A stretch of DNA of 32,912 nucleotides from Caldilineaceae bacterium (lineage in GTDB: Bacteria; Chloroflexota; Anaerolineae; Caldilineales; Caldilineaceae). A program made the translations under genes and the position numbers. Within the stretch, counting starts at the first letter, position 1. Every line of letters starts with the position of its first letter. The DNA is taken from the NCBI GenBank assembly GCA_020433455.1, contig JAGRCP010000101.1, forward strand, positions 24,525-57,436, read 5' to 3'. Shown here piece by piece: positions 8,074-14,827 of this stretch. Below the pieces are notes generated by a model. The model was not told where the DNA came from, ran no database searches, and was given only the letters and a program-made list of their open reading frames with translations.

Positions 8074-9747
8074 TTACGGCCGGGCCGGCGGCGTCACCGT
8101 CGGGGCCGTGCCGTACAGAACCGGGGTAGGACGCGTTGACGTTCCCGCTGGCCGGGGCGCAGCCGTCGTCACAACCGGGGTGGGGGGAACGGGCGTCGGC
8201 TCAACCGTCGGGAGCGCAGTAGGCGACAGCGCGATCGTCGCAACGGGCGGCGAGGCGGCCGGATCGATCAGCGGCTCCTCTGTAGGCGTGGGCGTCGCTG
8301 TGACGCTCGGCTCTTCTATCGGCGTTGTCTGGGGCGTTAGGGTTTCATCCGGTTCAGGCGTCGGCTCCTCCGTAGGCGGAATCGTCGGCGTCCCCTCTCC
8401 TGAAGGCGGGAGCGTCGGAGATGCCGTCGGTGTTGTCGTTTCCGGGGCGGTCGGCGTCCCGTCCGGCGTTGTTTCCGGCGTGGGCGTGGCGTTGGGATCC
8501 ACCGTGGGCGTGACGGAAAGCGTTCCGGTCGGCGTGACTGAGCCGTCCGGCGTATGCGTAACGATTGGCGTCAGGCTGCCGTCGGGCGTCGGCGCCGTGG
8601 TTTCCGTGGGCGCGCTCGTTGCCGTGGGCAGCGGCGTATTCGTGAGCGTAGGCGCGGGCGTCCGGGTGGGACGGCGCGTCGGGTCCGGCTCACGCGTGTT
8701 GGTCGGTCGGGGCGTGAAGGTGGCGGTCGGACGCGGCGTGTCGGTCGGAGTCGCAGTGGCCGTAGGGGTGGGCGTGCGCGTAGGCGTAGCTGTGGCTGTA
8801 GCAGTTGCCGTGGCCGTCGGCGTTAAGGTCGGTTCCTGGGTGGGCGTGGCGGTCAACGTCGCCGTGGCCGTCATGGTCGCCGTCGGCGTAAGGATCGGCA
8901 CAAAGCCGTCACTTTTCTGGGAATCGCCGGAGGCATCGGCATTACCGGTGCGGGTTGCCGAAATAACGGGCAGCGTTGCGTCATTCAGTCCGGCGGCCGT
9001 CTCAACGGTAGCAATGGTGCGCATGAGAATCCGGGCGGCTGCTCCCGAGTCGCCAACCTCATCATACAGGCTCTGCATCTCTCCAATCCAGCTTGCGAAG
9101 AGGGCCTGTCGTTCGCTGCCCGAGAGCGTTGACGCTGCTTCCAGCGCCTCTTCCAATTCTTTTTCAATATCCAGGGCAACCGCGGGTGCGATACCGTCGC
9201 GTACTTCCAGCGCCAGGGCTTCGTGGAGGCGGCGCTTCACCTGCTGTGCGTGCCAGGTGGCATTCTCGCCGGCCGCGGTCATCAGCAGGCCCTGAGCATT
9301 CTCGCCCGCGCGCTTCAAGCCGTAAAGGCGATCGCCGGGCAGGCTGGCGGCCGTGCTGTGGACAAGCGACGCCGTGCTTAGCAGGGCAACCAGCGCCAGC
9401 ATGACGACGGTGACGTTGTAAAAAGCCGAGAGGCTGGGCGGCGCATGCAGGCGGCGACGCATAGTCCGCATCCGGTCGGGGCGTGAGCGATGGGCGCGCG
9501 TTGGGGGCGTAATGCGCCGATGGCCAACGGGCGCAGCTTGCTGCGCCGCCGCCCAAAGGGACGCCCGCGCGCCCTCGAAACCGGCGTCGCTCATGCCTGG
9601 GGGCGGCGCTGCCTGCAGCGCCGCTGCCTGCTTCAACAGCGGCGACAACTCGTCTTTATGTTCAGGATAACGGGCAAGACACTCTTCTACGCTCGCACCG
9701 TTTTCCAGTTCGATCAGGCAAAGGTGTAAAAGTTCGGTCAGGTTCAT
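8074..9747 (-). CDS. probable membrane anti-sigma factor, DUF5667-like, with long Thr/Pro extracellular tail
   Basis: A 557-aa protein, probably the partner that restrains the sigma factor encoded 6 bp upstream. Residues 1-45 contain 'VEECLARYPEHKDELSPLL', a cytosolic motif common in Chloroflexota and Planctomycetes regulators. One membrane span lies at about 109-130. Outside it, 'LPGDRLYGLKRAGEN' (136-150) and the following helical region to about 250 resemble DUF5667. From about 285 to the end the protein is almost wholly Thr/Pro/Ala (TATATPTRTPTPT style), a tail that could span the cell wall and be glycosylated. The start lies close behind the sigma stop, which suggests translational coupling; the Shine-Dalgarno is weak. 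Anti-sigma function is inferred from context and topology. Confidence 0.8.
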   Translation of the reverse strand: MNLTELLHLCLIELENGASVEECLARYPEHKDELSPLLKQAAALQAAPPPGMSDAGFEGARASLWAAAQQAAPVGHRRITPPTRAHRSRPDRMRTMRRRLHAPPSLSAFYNVTVVMLALVALLSTASLVHSTAASLPGDRLYGLKRAGENAQGLLMTAAGENATWHAQQVKRRLHEALALEVRDGIAPAVALDIEKELEEALEAASTLSGSERQALFASWIGEMQSLYDEVGDSGAAARILMRTIATVETAAGLNDATLPVISATRTGNADASGDSQKSDGFVPILTPTATMTATATLTATPTQEPTLTPTATATATATATPTRTPTPTATATPTDTPRPTATFTPRPTNTREPDPTRRPTRTPAPTLTNTPLPTATSAPTETTAPTPDGSLTPIVTHTPDGSVTPTGTLSVTPTVDPNATPTPETTPDGTPTAPETTTPTASPTLPPSGEGTPTIPPTEEPTPEPDETLTPQTTPIEEPSVTATPTPTEEPLIDPAASPPVATIALSPTALPTVEPTPVPPTPVVTTAAPRPAGTSTRPTPVLYGTAPTVTPPARP

Positions 9748-9753
9748 GGCGGG

Positions 9754-10335
9754 TCAGGGCAAGAGCAAATTTCGTAAATTTTCTAACGCCCGATGCTGAA
9801 GCGCCTTGATGGCGCCTTCGCTCTTCTCCATGATCTGCGCGGTTTCGGCGATGTTGTGTCCTTCAATGAAACGCAGCAGGATGACGTTTTTCTGGGAGTC
9901 GTTGAGGGACTGCATACGTTGAAGCACCTCTTCGATCTCCATTTTTTCCAGTACTTCGTCCGCAACGTGATGTTTTCCCGGACTTTGTTCGGCAAACTCG
10001 ATGGGCATTGCGCGGGTACGCTTCTGCTTGCGCTGAATGTCGATCATTTTGTTATAGGCCAGACGATAAAACCAGGCCGAAAAAATCGCCACGTTGTCCT
10101 GGGGCGCAAGTCGATAGCGCCCGATTTTCCGAATCAAATGCAAAAAAACCTGCGACGTCACCTCCTCGCTTAAAACCGGATCCCCGATCCTGGCCAGCAG
10201 ATAGCGATAAATCCGGTCGGCGTAAAGGAGGTAGATGCCGTCAAACGCTCGTGGATCGCCCCACTCCTGCGCACGCTGAATGAGGTCAACCAAGAGGCTC
10301 TCTTCAATTGGGGCGTTACGTTGTATATCTGTCAT
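9754..10335 (-). CDS. ECF-type RNA polymerase sigma factor
   Basis: A 193-aa sigma-70 family protein of ECF size. Region 2 spans about residues 28-105 and includes 'YADRIYRYLLARIGD', 'EEVTSQVFLHLIRKI' and 'FSAWFYRLAYNKMIDIQRK'. Region 4 spans about 135-190, with the helix-turn-helix 'GHNIAETAQIMEKSEGAIK'. There is no region 1.1 or 3. It would direct RNA polymerase to a regulon controlled by the membrane protein encoded just downstream. The start has no obvious Shine-Dalgarno; a 14-bp inverted repeat lies 2 bp upstream of the ATG. The regulon and the signal cannot be read from this window. Confidence 0.93.
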   Translation of the reverse strand: MTDIQRNAPIEESLLVDLIQRAQEWGDPRAFDGIYLLYADRIYRYLLARIGDPVLSEEVTSQVFLHLIRKIGRYRLAPQDNVAIFSAWFYRLAYNKMIDIQRKQKRTRAMPIEFAEQSPGKHHVADEVLEKMEIEEVLQRMQSLNDSQKNVILLRFIEGHNIAETAQIMEKSEGAIKALQHRALENLRNLLLP

Positions 10336-10337
10336 AC

Positions 10338-10351
10338 AATTGCCCGCAATT
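10338..10351. promoter_or_regulatory. 14-bp inverted repeat in front of the sigma gene
   Basis: AATTGC-CC-GCAATT is a perfect 6-2-6 inverted repeat that ends 2 bp before the sigma start codon. It could be an operator or a small hairpin masking initiation, in a gene without a clear ribosome site. Confidence 0.35.
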
Positions 10352-10387
10352 ACTTATGCATACGGTAAGGAAAGCAAATAGGATACG

Positions 10388-10432
10388 TTAGAAAGACAAA
10401 GACGCCCGCAAGCGTAAAGATTGCCGGGCGTC
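10388..10432 (-). terminator. Rho-independent terminator for the ArsA-like gene
   Basis: CGGGCGTC (10425-10432) and GACGCCCG (10401-10408) form an 8-bp GC-rich stem that can be extended by TTG/CAA with one bulge. On the minus strand it is followed by TTTGTCTTTCT. It lies 155 bp beyond the stop of the ArsA-like gene and insulates the sigma gene. The rest of the 251-bp gap holds only a small CACGCA/TGCGTG hairpin (10462-10475). Confidence 0.7.
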
Positions 10433-10586
10433 CGGGTAGGGATTGGCTCACAAACTATTTACACGCATTTGCGTGCAAGGCCGCGAAATATTGAATCCCG
10501 TTGCAAATTCCCGCGGAAATACTGCGGCAGTTCTTGTCAGACGTAGAAGCCCCTGATTTTTGCCGGGATATTTATGCCGCAATGTT

Positions 10587-11867
10587 CTAGCTCGCGGTGC
10601 GCCCGTTGCCGAACCTTGCGCGCAGACTTTCCCACCTGGTAGGCGTCAACTCCTCGGCGGAAAGCGCTTTGTCTCCATCTTCCCGGGCGAAGAGAATGTT
10701 CAGCCGATTTTCCTCATAGCGTGCGCCGGCGATTTCCAGTTTTGCCAACCCTATGGGCAGCGACACGTTCCGCCGCCAGTTGCCGATATCGACGATGAGC
10801 TCGTCAAAAACGCTGCGGTGAAGGTGCACTTCGCTGCGCTCGACCAGGGGCAAGGCCAGGCTGAGGACGTAATATTCGTCCCGCGCAAAGATTTCCTGGG
10901 GCCGTCCCTGGTAAAAGCGCTGCGTCGGATCGCCCTGACCGCCCGGCTCCGCTTCCGCTCCATAGAGGGTCGCAGCCGTCTTTTGCAGCATTTCCATGCC
11001 GGTGACTTCCTGATCGAAGAAGGGAATCTTGAAAATAGGGAGCGGGTGGAAAGACTCATCGACCAGTTGCAGATTTTCCGCCTGGGCCCGCTTCCAGCCG
11101 TCGAAATAGCTGTCGGTAAGGTAATCCGGAAAGACCCGGTTGCAGACGACCGCATCTACCGTGTAGCCGTAGAGATTGAGGTAGGTGTAGGCGCGCTGCG
11201 CCTCCTTGACCACCATTCTCTCGGGATTGAGCACCACCCGCATGCTGCTGATCTCGCCGTCACCCAGCAGGCGACTCATGCGTTCCAGCTGGCCGACCAG
11301 GTCTTCGATGCTGGCGAAGACGTCGTCATCGGGCAGGGGAACGTCGCTCATGCGCTTGAAGACGGGGCGGGCGATCTGCATGGCCCGGCGCTGGATGGGA
11401 AAGATTTTTTCAATATACCAGCGCGCCATATCGGGAAAGCTGAGAAGCTGGAGCGTGGAGCCGGTGGGCGCGGCGTCGATGATGATAACGTCGTAATTGC
11501 CGCTGTCGGCCAGGTGCACAATCTGCATGAGGCTGGCCAGCTCTTCCATGCCGGGCAGCACAGCGGTCTCTTCCGCAACCAATCCTTCCATGCCCTGCCA
11601 CGAGAAGATGGCGTTGAGGTAGGCCTGTACCTTGCCCCAGTATTGATCCATCTGGTTGAGGAGATCGATTTCCTGGCCCCACAGGTTGGGCGCCAGTTGG
11701 GTCAGTTCGTTGCCGATGCGGACGTTGAAGCTGTCGCCCAGGCTATGGGCGGGATCGGTGCTCAGGACGGCGGTGCGATAGCCCAGTTCGGCGCAGCGCA
11801 ACGCTGTGGCCGCGCTGACGCTGGTCTTGCCTACGCCGCCCTTGCCCGTATATAGCAAAATGCGCAT
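10587..11867 (-). CDS. ArsA/Get3-family ATPase with C-terminal HSP20-like domain
   Basis: A 426-aa deviant-Walker P-loop ATPase. It starts MRILLYTGKGGVGKT, with the P-loop at residues 8-15. It has the switch I motif DPAHSLGDSF and the switch II block IIDAAPTGSTLQLLSFP. The C-terminal ~95 residues (EEIFARDEYYVLSLALPL region onward, ending LNILFARED) resemble the alpha-crystallin-like domain often fused to bacterial ArsA homologues. No arsB, arsC or arsR lies nearby, so arsenite export is unlikely; a Get3-like membrane-protein or envelope role is possible but unproven. The frame extends 19 codons further upstream, but GAGG six to seven bases before the ATG at 11867 and the P-loop position fix this start. 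An extended -10 element lies just upstream and a terminator downstream, so it is monocistronic. Confidence 0.9.
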   Translation of the reverse strand: MRILLYTGKGGVGKTSVSAATALRCAELGYRTAVLSTDPAHSLGDSFNVRIGNELTQLAPNLWGQEIDLLNQMDQYWGKVQAYLNAIFSWQGMEGLVAEETAVLPGMEELASLMQIVHLADSGNYDVIIIDAAPTGSTLQLLSFPDMARWYIEKIFPIQRRAMQIARPVFKRMSDVPLPDDDVFASIEDLVGQLERMSRLLGDGEISSMRVVLNPERMVVKEAQRAYTYLNLYGYTVDAVVCNRVFPDYLTDSYFDGWKRAQAENLQLVDESFHPLPIFKIPFFDQEVTGMEMLQKTAATLYGAEAEPGGQGDPTQRFYQGRPQEIFARDEYYVLSLALPLVERSEVHLHRSVFDELIVDIGNWRRNVSLPIGLAKLEIAGARYEENRLNILFAREDGDKALSAEELTPTRWESLRARFGNGRTAS

Positions 11868-11909
11868 AGAGCCCTCGATGGTGGATGACGAATCAATGAA
11901 ACAGCGTGC

Positions 11910-11918
11910 AGTATACCA
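11910..11918 (-). promoter_or_regulatory. extended -10 promoter for the ArsA-like gene
   Basis: On the minus strand the sequence TGGTATACT matches the extended -10 consensus (TGnTATAAT) with one difference. It lies 43 bp upstream of the chosen start at 11867. No good -35 is present, as is usual for extended -10 promoters. It also argues against the longer in-frame start at 11924, which would lie upstream of it. Confidence 0.5.
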
Positions 11919-11972
11919 TAGCAAAAGCAGATCCCGTGTGACAACAGAGGCGGGACTTTATGTTCGATTCCG

Positions 11973-12010
11973 GATAAAACAAACGGGACGCATTGATATG
12001 CGTCCCGTTT
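11973..12010 (-). terminator. strong Rho-independent terminator for the SPFH cassette
   Basis: A perfect 13-bp stem (ATGCGTCCCGTTT and AAACGGGACGCAT read on the plus strand at 11998-12010 and 11981-11993) closes a 4-nt loop. On the minus strand the stem runs directly into TTTGTTTTATCC. It lies 124 bp past the stop of the SPFH gene. Confidence 0.85.
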
Positions 12011-12040
12011 CTAAAGTGGTATAAATCAATGGTACGGACA

Positions 12041-12100
12041 GGCGGTGCGGCGGAAGAGCCTCTCCTCATATTCGTGCTCTGCCGGCCGCTGCACCGCGCC
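12041..12100 (-). other. long imperfect hairpin in the SPFH 3' untranslated region
   Basis: GGCGGTGC (12041-12048) pairs with GCACCGCGCC (12091-12100). Inside it GGCGGAAGAGC (12049-12059) pairs with most of GCTCTGCCGGCC (12076-12087). It lies between the SPFH stop at 12134 and the terminator at 11973-12010, so it would be a stable part of the mRNA 3' end. Confidence 0.4.
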
Positions 12101-12133
12101 TCCCTGCCACGATTTTTCTCAATTTACTTCCAT

Positions 12134-13186
12134 CTATCCGCCCAAAAATGCGTCGATTGCGCCTTTGCTGATGCGATACTGGCTGCCGATTTTGCGGGCG
12201 GGCAGTTCGCCGCTGTCGATGATGGACTGGATATCCGCCGCGCTTACTTTCAGATAGGCGGCGGCTTCGTCCAGCGTCATCACGTCGGGCACGGACGGCG
12301 CGGCCGCGGCCTGGGCCCCGCTTGCCGACGCCATGCTGCCCTGCATGGCCTGGGAGATCATGCCCGCCATGCCCGCGCCCATGCCGATGCCTGCGCCCAA
12401 TCCCAGACCGTCGCCCGCGCCGCCGCCGGGATTCTGGGCCGCGTCGCCCATGGCCCGCGCGGCCTTGAACTTCATGTACGCGTCCATATTGCCGATGGCC
12501 CCCATGGCGGCCCGCTCGTCGATGGCCTTGGAGGTCTCTTCCGTGGGCGAGAGGGAGATGATCATGAACTGCTTGAGGGCCAAGCCGATTGCGGCAAAAT
12601 CTTCCTGCAGCTTGGCGCGCATGCCCCCGGCGATCTCGTCAAAGAGCGCGGGCAGATCAAAGAGGCTGGTCATATTGCTGCCCAACACGTCGGTCAGGCG
12701 GCTGATGACCATGCCGCGCAGATAATCTTCGATCTGGGAGGTGAGGTAAAGGCCCTGGGTGCCTACGATCTGGTCTACAAATCGCTTGGAGTCGGCCACC
12801 TGCATGGTGTATTGGCCCATTCCGCGCAGGCGGACCATGCCCAACTCGCCGTCACGCAGGCTGATGGGCTGGGGCGTTCCCCATTTGAGGTCCGTATACT
12901 CGCGCTGGTTGACGTAGTAGACCTCGGCCGTAAAGATATCCTGACCGCTGGTCGCCAGCTTGAGCAAGCTGGTGAGAATGGGCACATTGGCCGTGGTAAT
13001 GGTGTGACGGCCCGGCTCGAAGGTGTCCAGCGATCGACCGTCACGATAGAAGACGGCTTCCTGGCTCTCGCGCACGATGACCTGGCTGCCCAGGCGAAAA
13101 TCGCCGGAGCCGCTCTGGGGAACGCGCCGCACAATCTCATCGGCACGCTGATCCGGTACTTCAATAACGTCAATAATTCTGGCCAT
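12134..13186 (-). CDS. SPFH (stomatin/prohibitin) protein with C-terminal excisionase-type HTH
   Basis: A 350-aa protein. Residues about 25-230 follow the bacterial YdjI/COG4260 SPFH pattern: 'FRLGSQVIVRESQEAVFYRDG', 'FEPGRHTITTANVP', 'FTAEVYYVNQREYTDLKWGTP', then a helical stretch ending 'KAIDERAAMGAIG'. A Gly/Ala/Met-rich linker (about 250-300) leads to residues 302-350, a winged-HTH of the excisionase/HTH_17 type (TLDEAAAYLKVS, then SGELPARKIGSQYRISKGAI). Proteins of this SPFH group usually end in a zinc ribbon; here a DNA-binding-type domain takes its place, while the zinc ribbon lies on a neighbouring protein. AAGGAG lies 8 bases before the ATG. A candidate promoter and a strong terminator flank it. 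SPFH proteins form membrane-associated oligomers; the HTH role is unknown. Confidence 0.85.
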   Translation of the reverse strand: MARIIDVIEVPDQRADEIVRRVPQSGSGDFRLGSQVIVRESQEAVFYRDGRSLDTFEPGRHTITTANVPILTSLLKLATSGQDIFTAEVYYVNQREYTDLKWGTPQPISLRDGELGMVRLRGMGQYTMQVADSKRFVDQIVGTQGLYLTSQIEDYLRGMVISRLTDVLGSNMTSLFDLPALFDEIAGGMRAKLQEDFAAIGLALKQFMIISLSPTEETSKAIDERAAMGAIGNMDAYMKFKAARAMGDAAQNPGGGAGDGLGLGAGIGMGAGMAGMISQAMQGSMASASGAQAAAAPSVPDVMTLDEAAAYLKVSAADIQSIIDSGELPARKIGSQYRISKGAIDAFLGG

Positions 13187-13257
13187 TAGTTCTCTCCTTA
13201 AAAGATGGGAGCGGGTAGAACGCAGATGCGTCGGGGGGGGCGGATCGGCACTAATTG

Positions 13258-13286
13258 ATTCAGAAAATTCCTGTTTGCCCGTTCAA
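13258..13286 (-). promoter_or_regulatory. candidate promoter for the SPFH gene
   Basis: On the minus strand TTGAAC (13281-13286) and CTGAAT (13258-13263) are 17 bp apart. The leader would be about 65 nt and would contain a run of eight C residues (G8 at 13233-13240 on the plus strand). This would let the SPFH gene be transcribed apart from the three upstream genes. Confidence 0.35.
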
Positions 13287-13298
13287 TTGTCTGACTGC

Positions 13299-13326
13299 CC
13301 CGACGGCGAAGTCCGCCGGGTTTTTT
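13299..13326 (+). terminator. plus-strand intrinsic terminator with no gene before it
   Basis: CCCG-A-CGG (13299-13306) and CCG-C-CGGG (13313-13320) make a 7-bp stem with one mismatch, followed at once by six T on the plus strand. All nearby genes are on the minus strand and no T-run follows on that strand. It may stop antisense transcription or end an unannotated small RNA. Confidence 0.55.
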
Positions 13327-13353
13327 CGTCCTGATTTTGCCGCGTAACAATCA

Positions 13354-14034
13354 TTACTCGCCGGCGGTTACGTCAGTGGCGTCGTCGGTTGCGGTTGATT
13401 CAGGCAGCGCATCACCGGCAGCCGCTAAACGGTCGGCGGTTTCCAACACGTCTGCTTCCACCTGGGGCGCATAGTTCTTGCCCATGAGCAGATCGGGCGA
13501 AAGCACGGCTTCGCTGCGCTTGTCGTAGAGTGCATCCAATTCATTCACCGTATTCGCTAGCTGGTTGACGGCATCAGCCACCGGGCCGCCGCCGCTGACG
13601 ACCGTGCTCAACGCATCGATCTCTTCGCTGATTTCTTCAATCCGTTCGGCCATGGCCACGTCGAAACGATGGAGCGCGGCCAGTTCATTTTCCTGAACTT
13701 TGGCGGCGTCAAAGAGGCCGGCGTAGCCGTAGCTTGCCGTGCGGATGCGATCGCTCAGGGTCTGCAACCTGGTCACGATCCGGTCCGTCTCGCCTACACT
13801 GGTCAGTCCGCCGCTGTTGAGCAACTGGTTCTGGACGTCCAGCAGCCGGCGCTTTTGCCGGTCCAGCTGGTCGGCCATGAGGGTGCGCAGCTTCTTGTCG
13901 GCCGTGCGCCGCGTCTCTTTGTCAACATAGCCCTTGATGCCGGGCAAGCCTTTTAGCAATTCTTCAAATGCGCCCATTCGGCCTTGTGCCTGCTCGGCAA
14001 ATTGACCGGACGGATCGACGGGCGGGGTAGTCAT
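13354..14034 (-). CDS. coiled-coil protein of unknown function in the SPFH cassette
   Basis: A 226-aa soluble, mostly helical protein with no signal peptide or membrane span. Heptad-like, charged helices run from about residue 40 to 185 (LMADQLDRQKRRLLDVQNQL, DRIVTRLQTLSDRIRT, VAMAERIEEISEEIDALS). A Thr/Ala/Glu-rich acidic tail ends it. The Shine-Dalgarno AAGGAG is 7 bases before the ATG. It lies 69 bp after the zinc-ribbon membrane gene and 167 bp before the SPFH gene. A helical protein encoded beside an SPFH gene recalls PspA-like partners, but I see no PspA signature, so this is only a positional suggestion. Confidence 0.8.
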   Translation of the reverse strand: MTTPPVDPSGQFAEQAQGRMGAFEELLKGLPGIKGYVDKETRRTADKKLRTLMADQLDRQKRRLLDVQNQLLNSGGLTSVGETDRIVTRLQTLSDRIRTASYGYAGLFDAAKVQENELAALHRFDVAMAERIEEISEEIDALSTVVSGGGPVADAVNQLANTVNELDALYDKRSEAVLSPDLLMGKNYAPQVEADVLETADRLAAAGDALPESTATDDATDVTAGE

Positions 14035-14103
14035 GGGAATGCTCCTTGGTTAATACAAAAGTCAGGGTATCGTTGTGGCTGTCTTTTTCCGGCGCGGGCG
14101 CGG

Positions 14104-14655
14104 TCACGCCGCAGCTTCAGCTGCCGTTTCGGCCGCGGCCCGGGGAGTCAGAAACACTTCGCTGCCGCAGTAGGGGCAGACGACAAGGCCCTTGCCGGCA
14201 AACTCCAATTTGCCGCCGCAATTGGGGCAGGTGCGATTTTCGGTCAACTGCTGGCTCTCAACGCTGTACAGAATGCCTTTATCCCAGTTGATGGCCCCGC
14301 TGAAGAGCCGCTTGCCCACCAGGTCCCGAATCATATCTTCGACCGCATCGCGTGAAGTCTGCAACTCCGCCATCAGCTCGGGGATGGTGACCTGGCCCTG
14401 GGTAAGAACCATATTGAGAATCGTCTTCTCCTGCTGCACCGTGGCGAACTGGGCCTGCTCATCAGTCCCGCGGCGGAAGAGATAAAAGCCGATGCCGAAG
14501 ATTGGCGCCATGGCCAATAGCGCGACGAAGATGCCCAAGGCCCGGCCGCCGCCCGTGATATTGCCTTCGGAAAAGGCCCAGATTGCAAAGCCCAGCAGCA
14601 AAAGTGCGCTGCCAATCATGAGTATTGCGCCGACAATGCGGCCGCCGCCAACCAT
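14104..14655 (-). CDS. membrane protein with winged-helix-like region and C-terminal zinc ribbon
   Basis: A 183-aa protein. Two membrane spans (about residues 7-28 and 36-60) are followed by a cytosolic region. Residues about 74-130 (KTILNMVLTQGQVTIPELMAELQTS, then a second helix pair and a short wing) look like a winged helix. Residues 141-163 hold CPNC and CPYC, the four cysteines of a treble-clef/zinc-ribbon fold. The tail is Ala/Glu-rich. AAGGAG lies upstream of the ATG. It lies between the DUF2207 gene and the coiled-coil gene on the same strand. Such a protein could sense or assemble a membrane complex with the SPFH protein. No function is assigned. Confidence 0.82.
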   Translation of the reverse strand: MVGGGRIVGAILMIGSALLLLGFAIWAFSEGNITGGGRALGIFVALLAMAPIFGIGFYLFRRGTDEQAQFATVQQEKTILNMVLTQGQVTIPELMAELQTSRDAVEDMIRDLVGKRLFSGAINWDKGILYSVESQQLTENRTCPNCGGKLEFAGKGLVVCPYCGSEVFLTPRAAAETAAEAAA

Positions 14656-14688
14656 AGGGACTCCTTCGCTGATGAATAACGAGTGCTG

Positions 14689-14712
14689 CGTAATCGTTGC
14701 CCGCGGATTACG
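14689..14712. other. 7-bp inverted repeat upstream of the zinc-ribbon membrane gene
   Basis: CGTAATC (14689-14695) and GATTACG (14706-14712) are perfect inverted repeats with a 10-nt spacer, about 35 bp upstream of the ATG at 14655. It could be an operator or a leader hairpin. Nothing else stands out in the 172-bp gap. Confidence 0.3.
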
Positions 14713-14827
14713 GAAATGCTTCTATTACGGTTCGGCGTGAACGCCACGGCAGAAACTCAACTGGTCTATCACAAGAGGAAACCGTACAAGGATTTCCACC
14801 GGGATTCACTGGGTCTACAGCAGGCGT

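Noticed and set aside
7964-9295. 443-codon plus-strand frame rich in Val and Gly
   Set aside because: It is the complement of the Thr/Pro tail of the anti-sigma-like protein; the repeated GVGVAV pattern comes from reading ACN/CCN codons on the other strand.
8074-9747. Phage tail fibre or adhesin because of the Thr/Pro tail
   Set aside because: Position directly after a sigma gene, a single mid-protein span and a DUF5667-like segment fit a sigma regulator better.
10560-11855. 431-codon plus-strand frame
   Set aside because: Antisense to the ArsA-like ATPase, whose P-loop and switch motifs are clear on the minus strand.
11945-11985. tRNA-like TTCGATTCC string
   Set aside because: The flanking bases cannot form a T-stem and no acceptor stem or anticodon arm is present.
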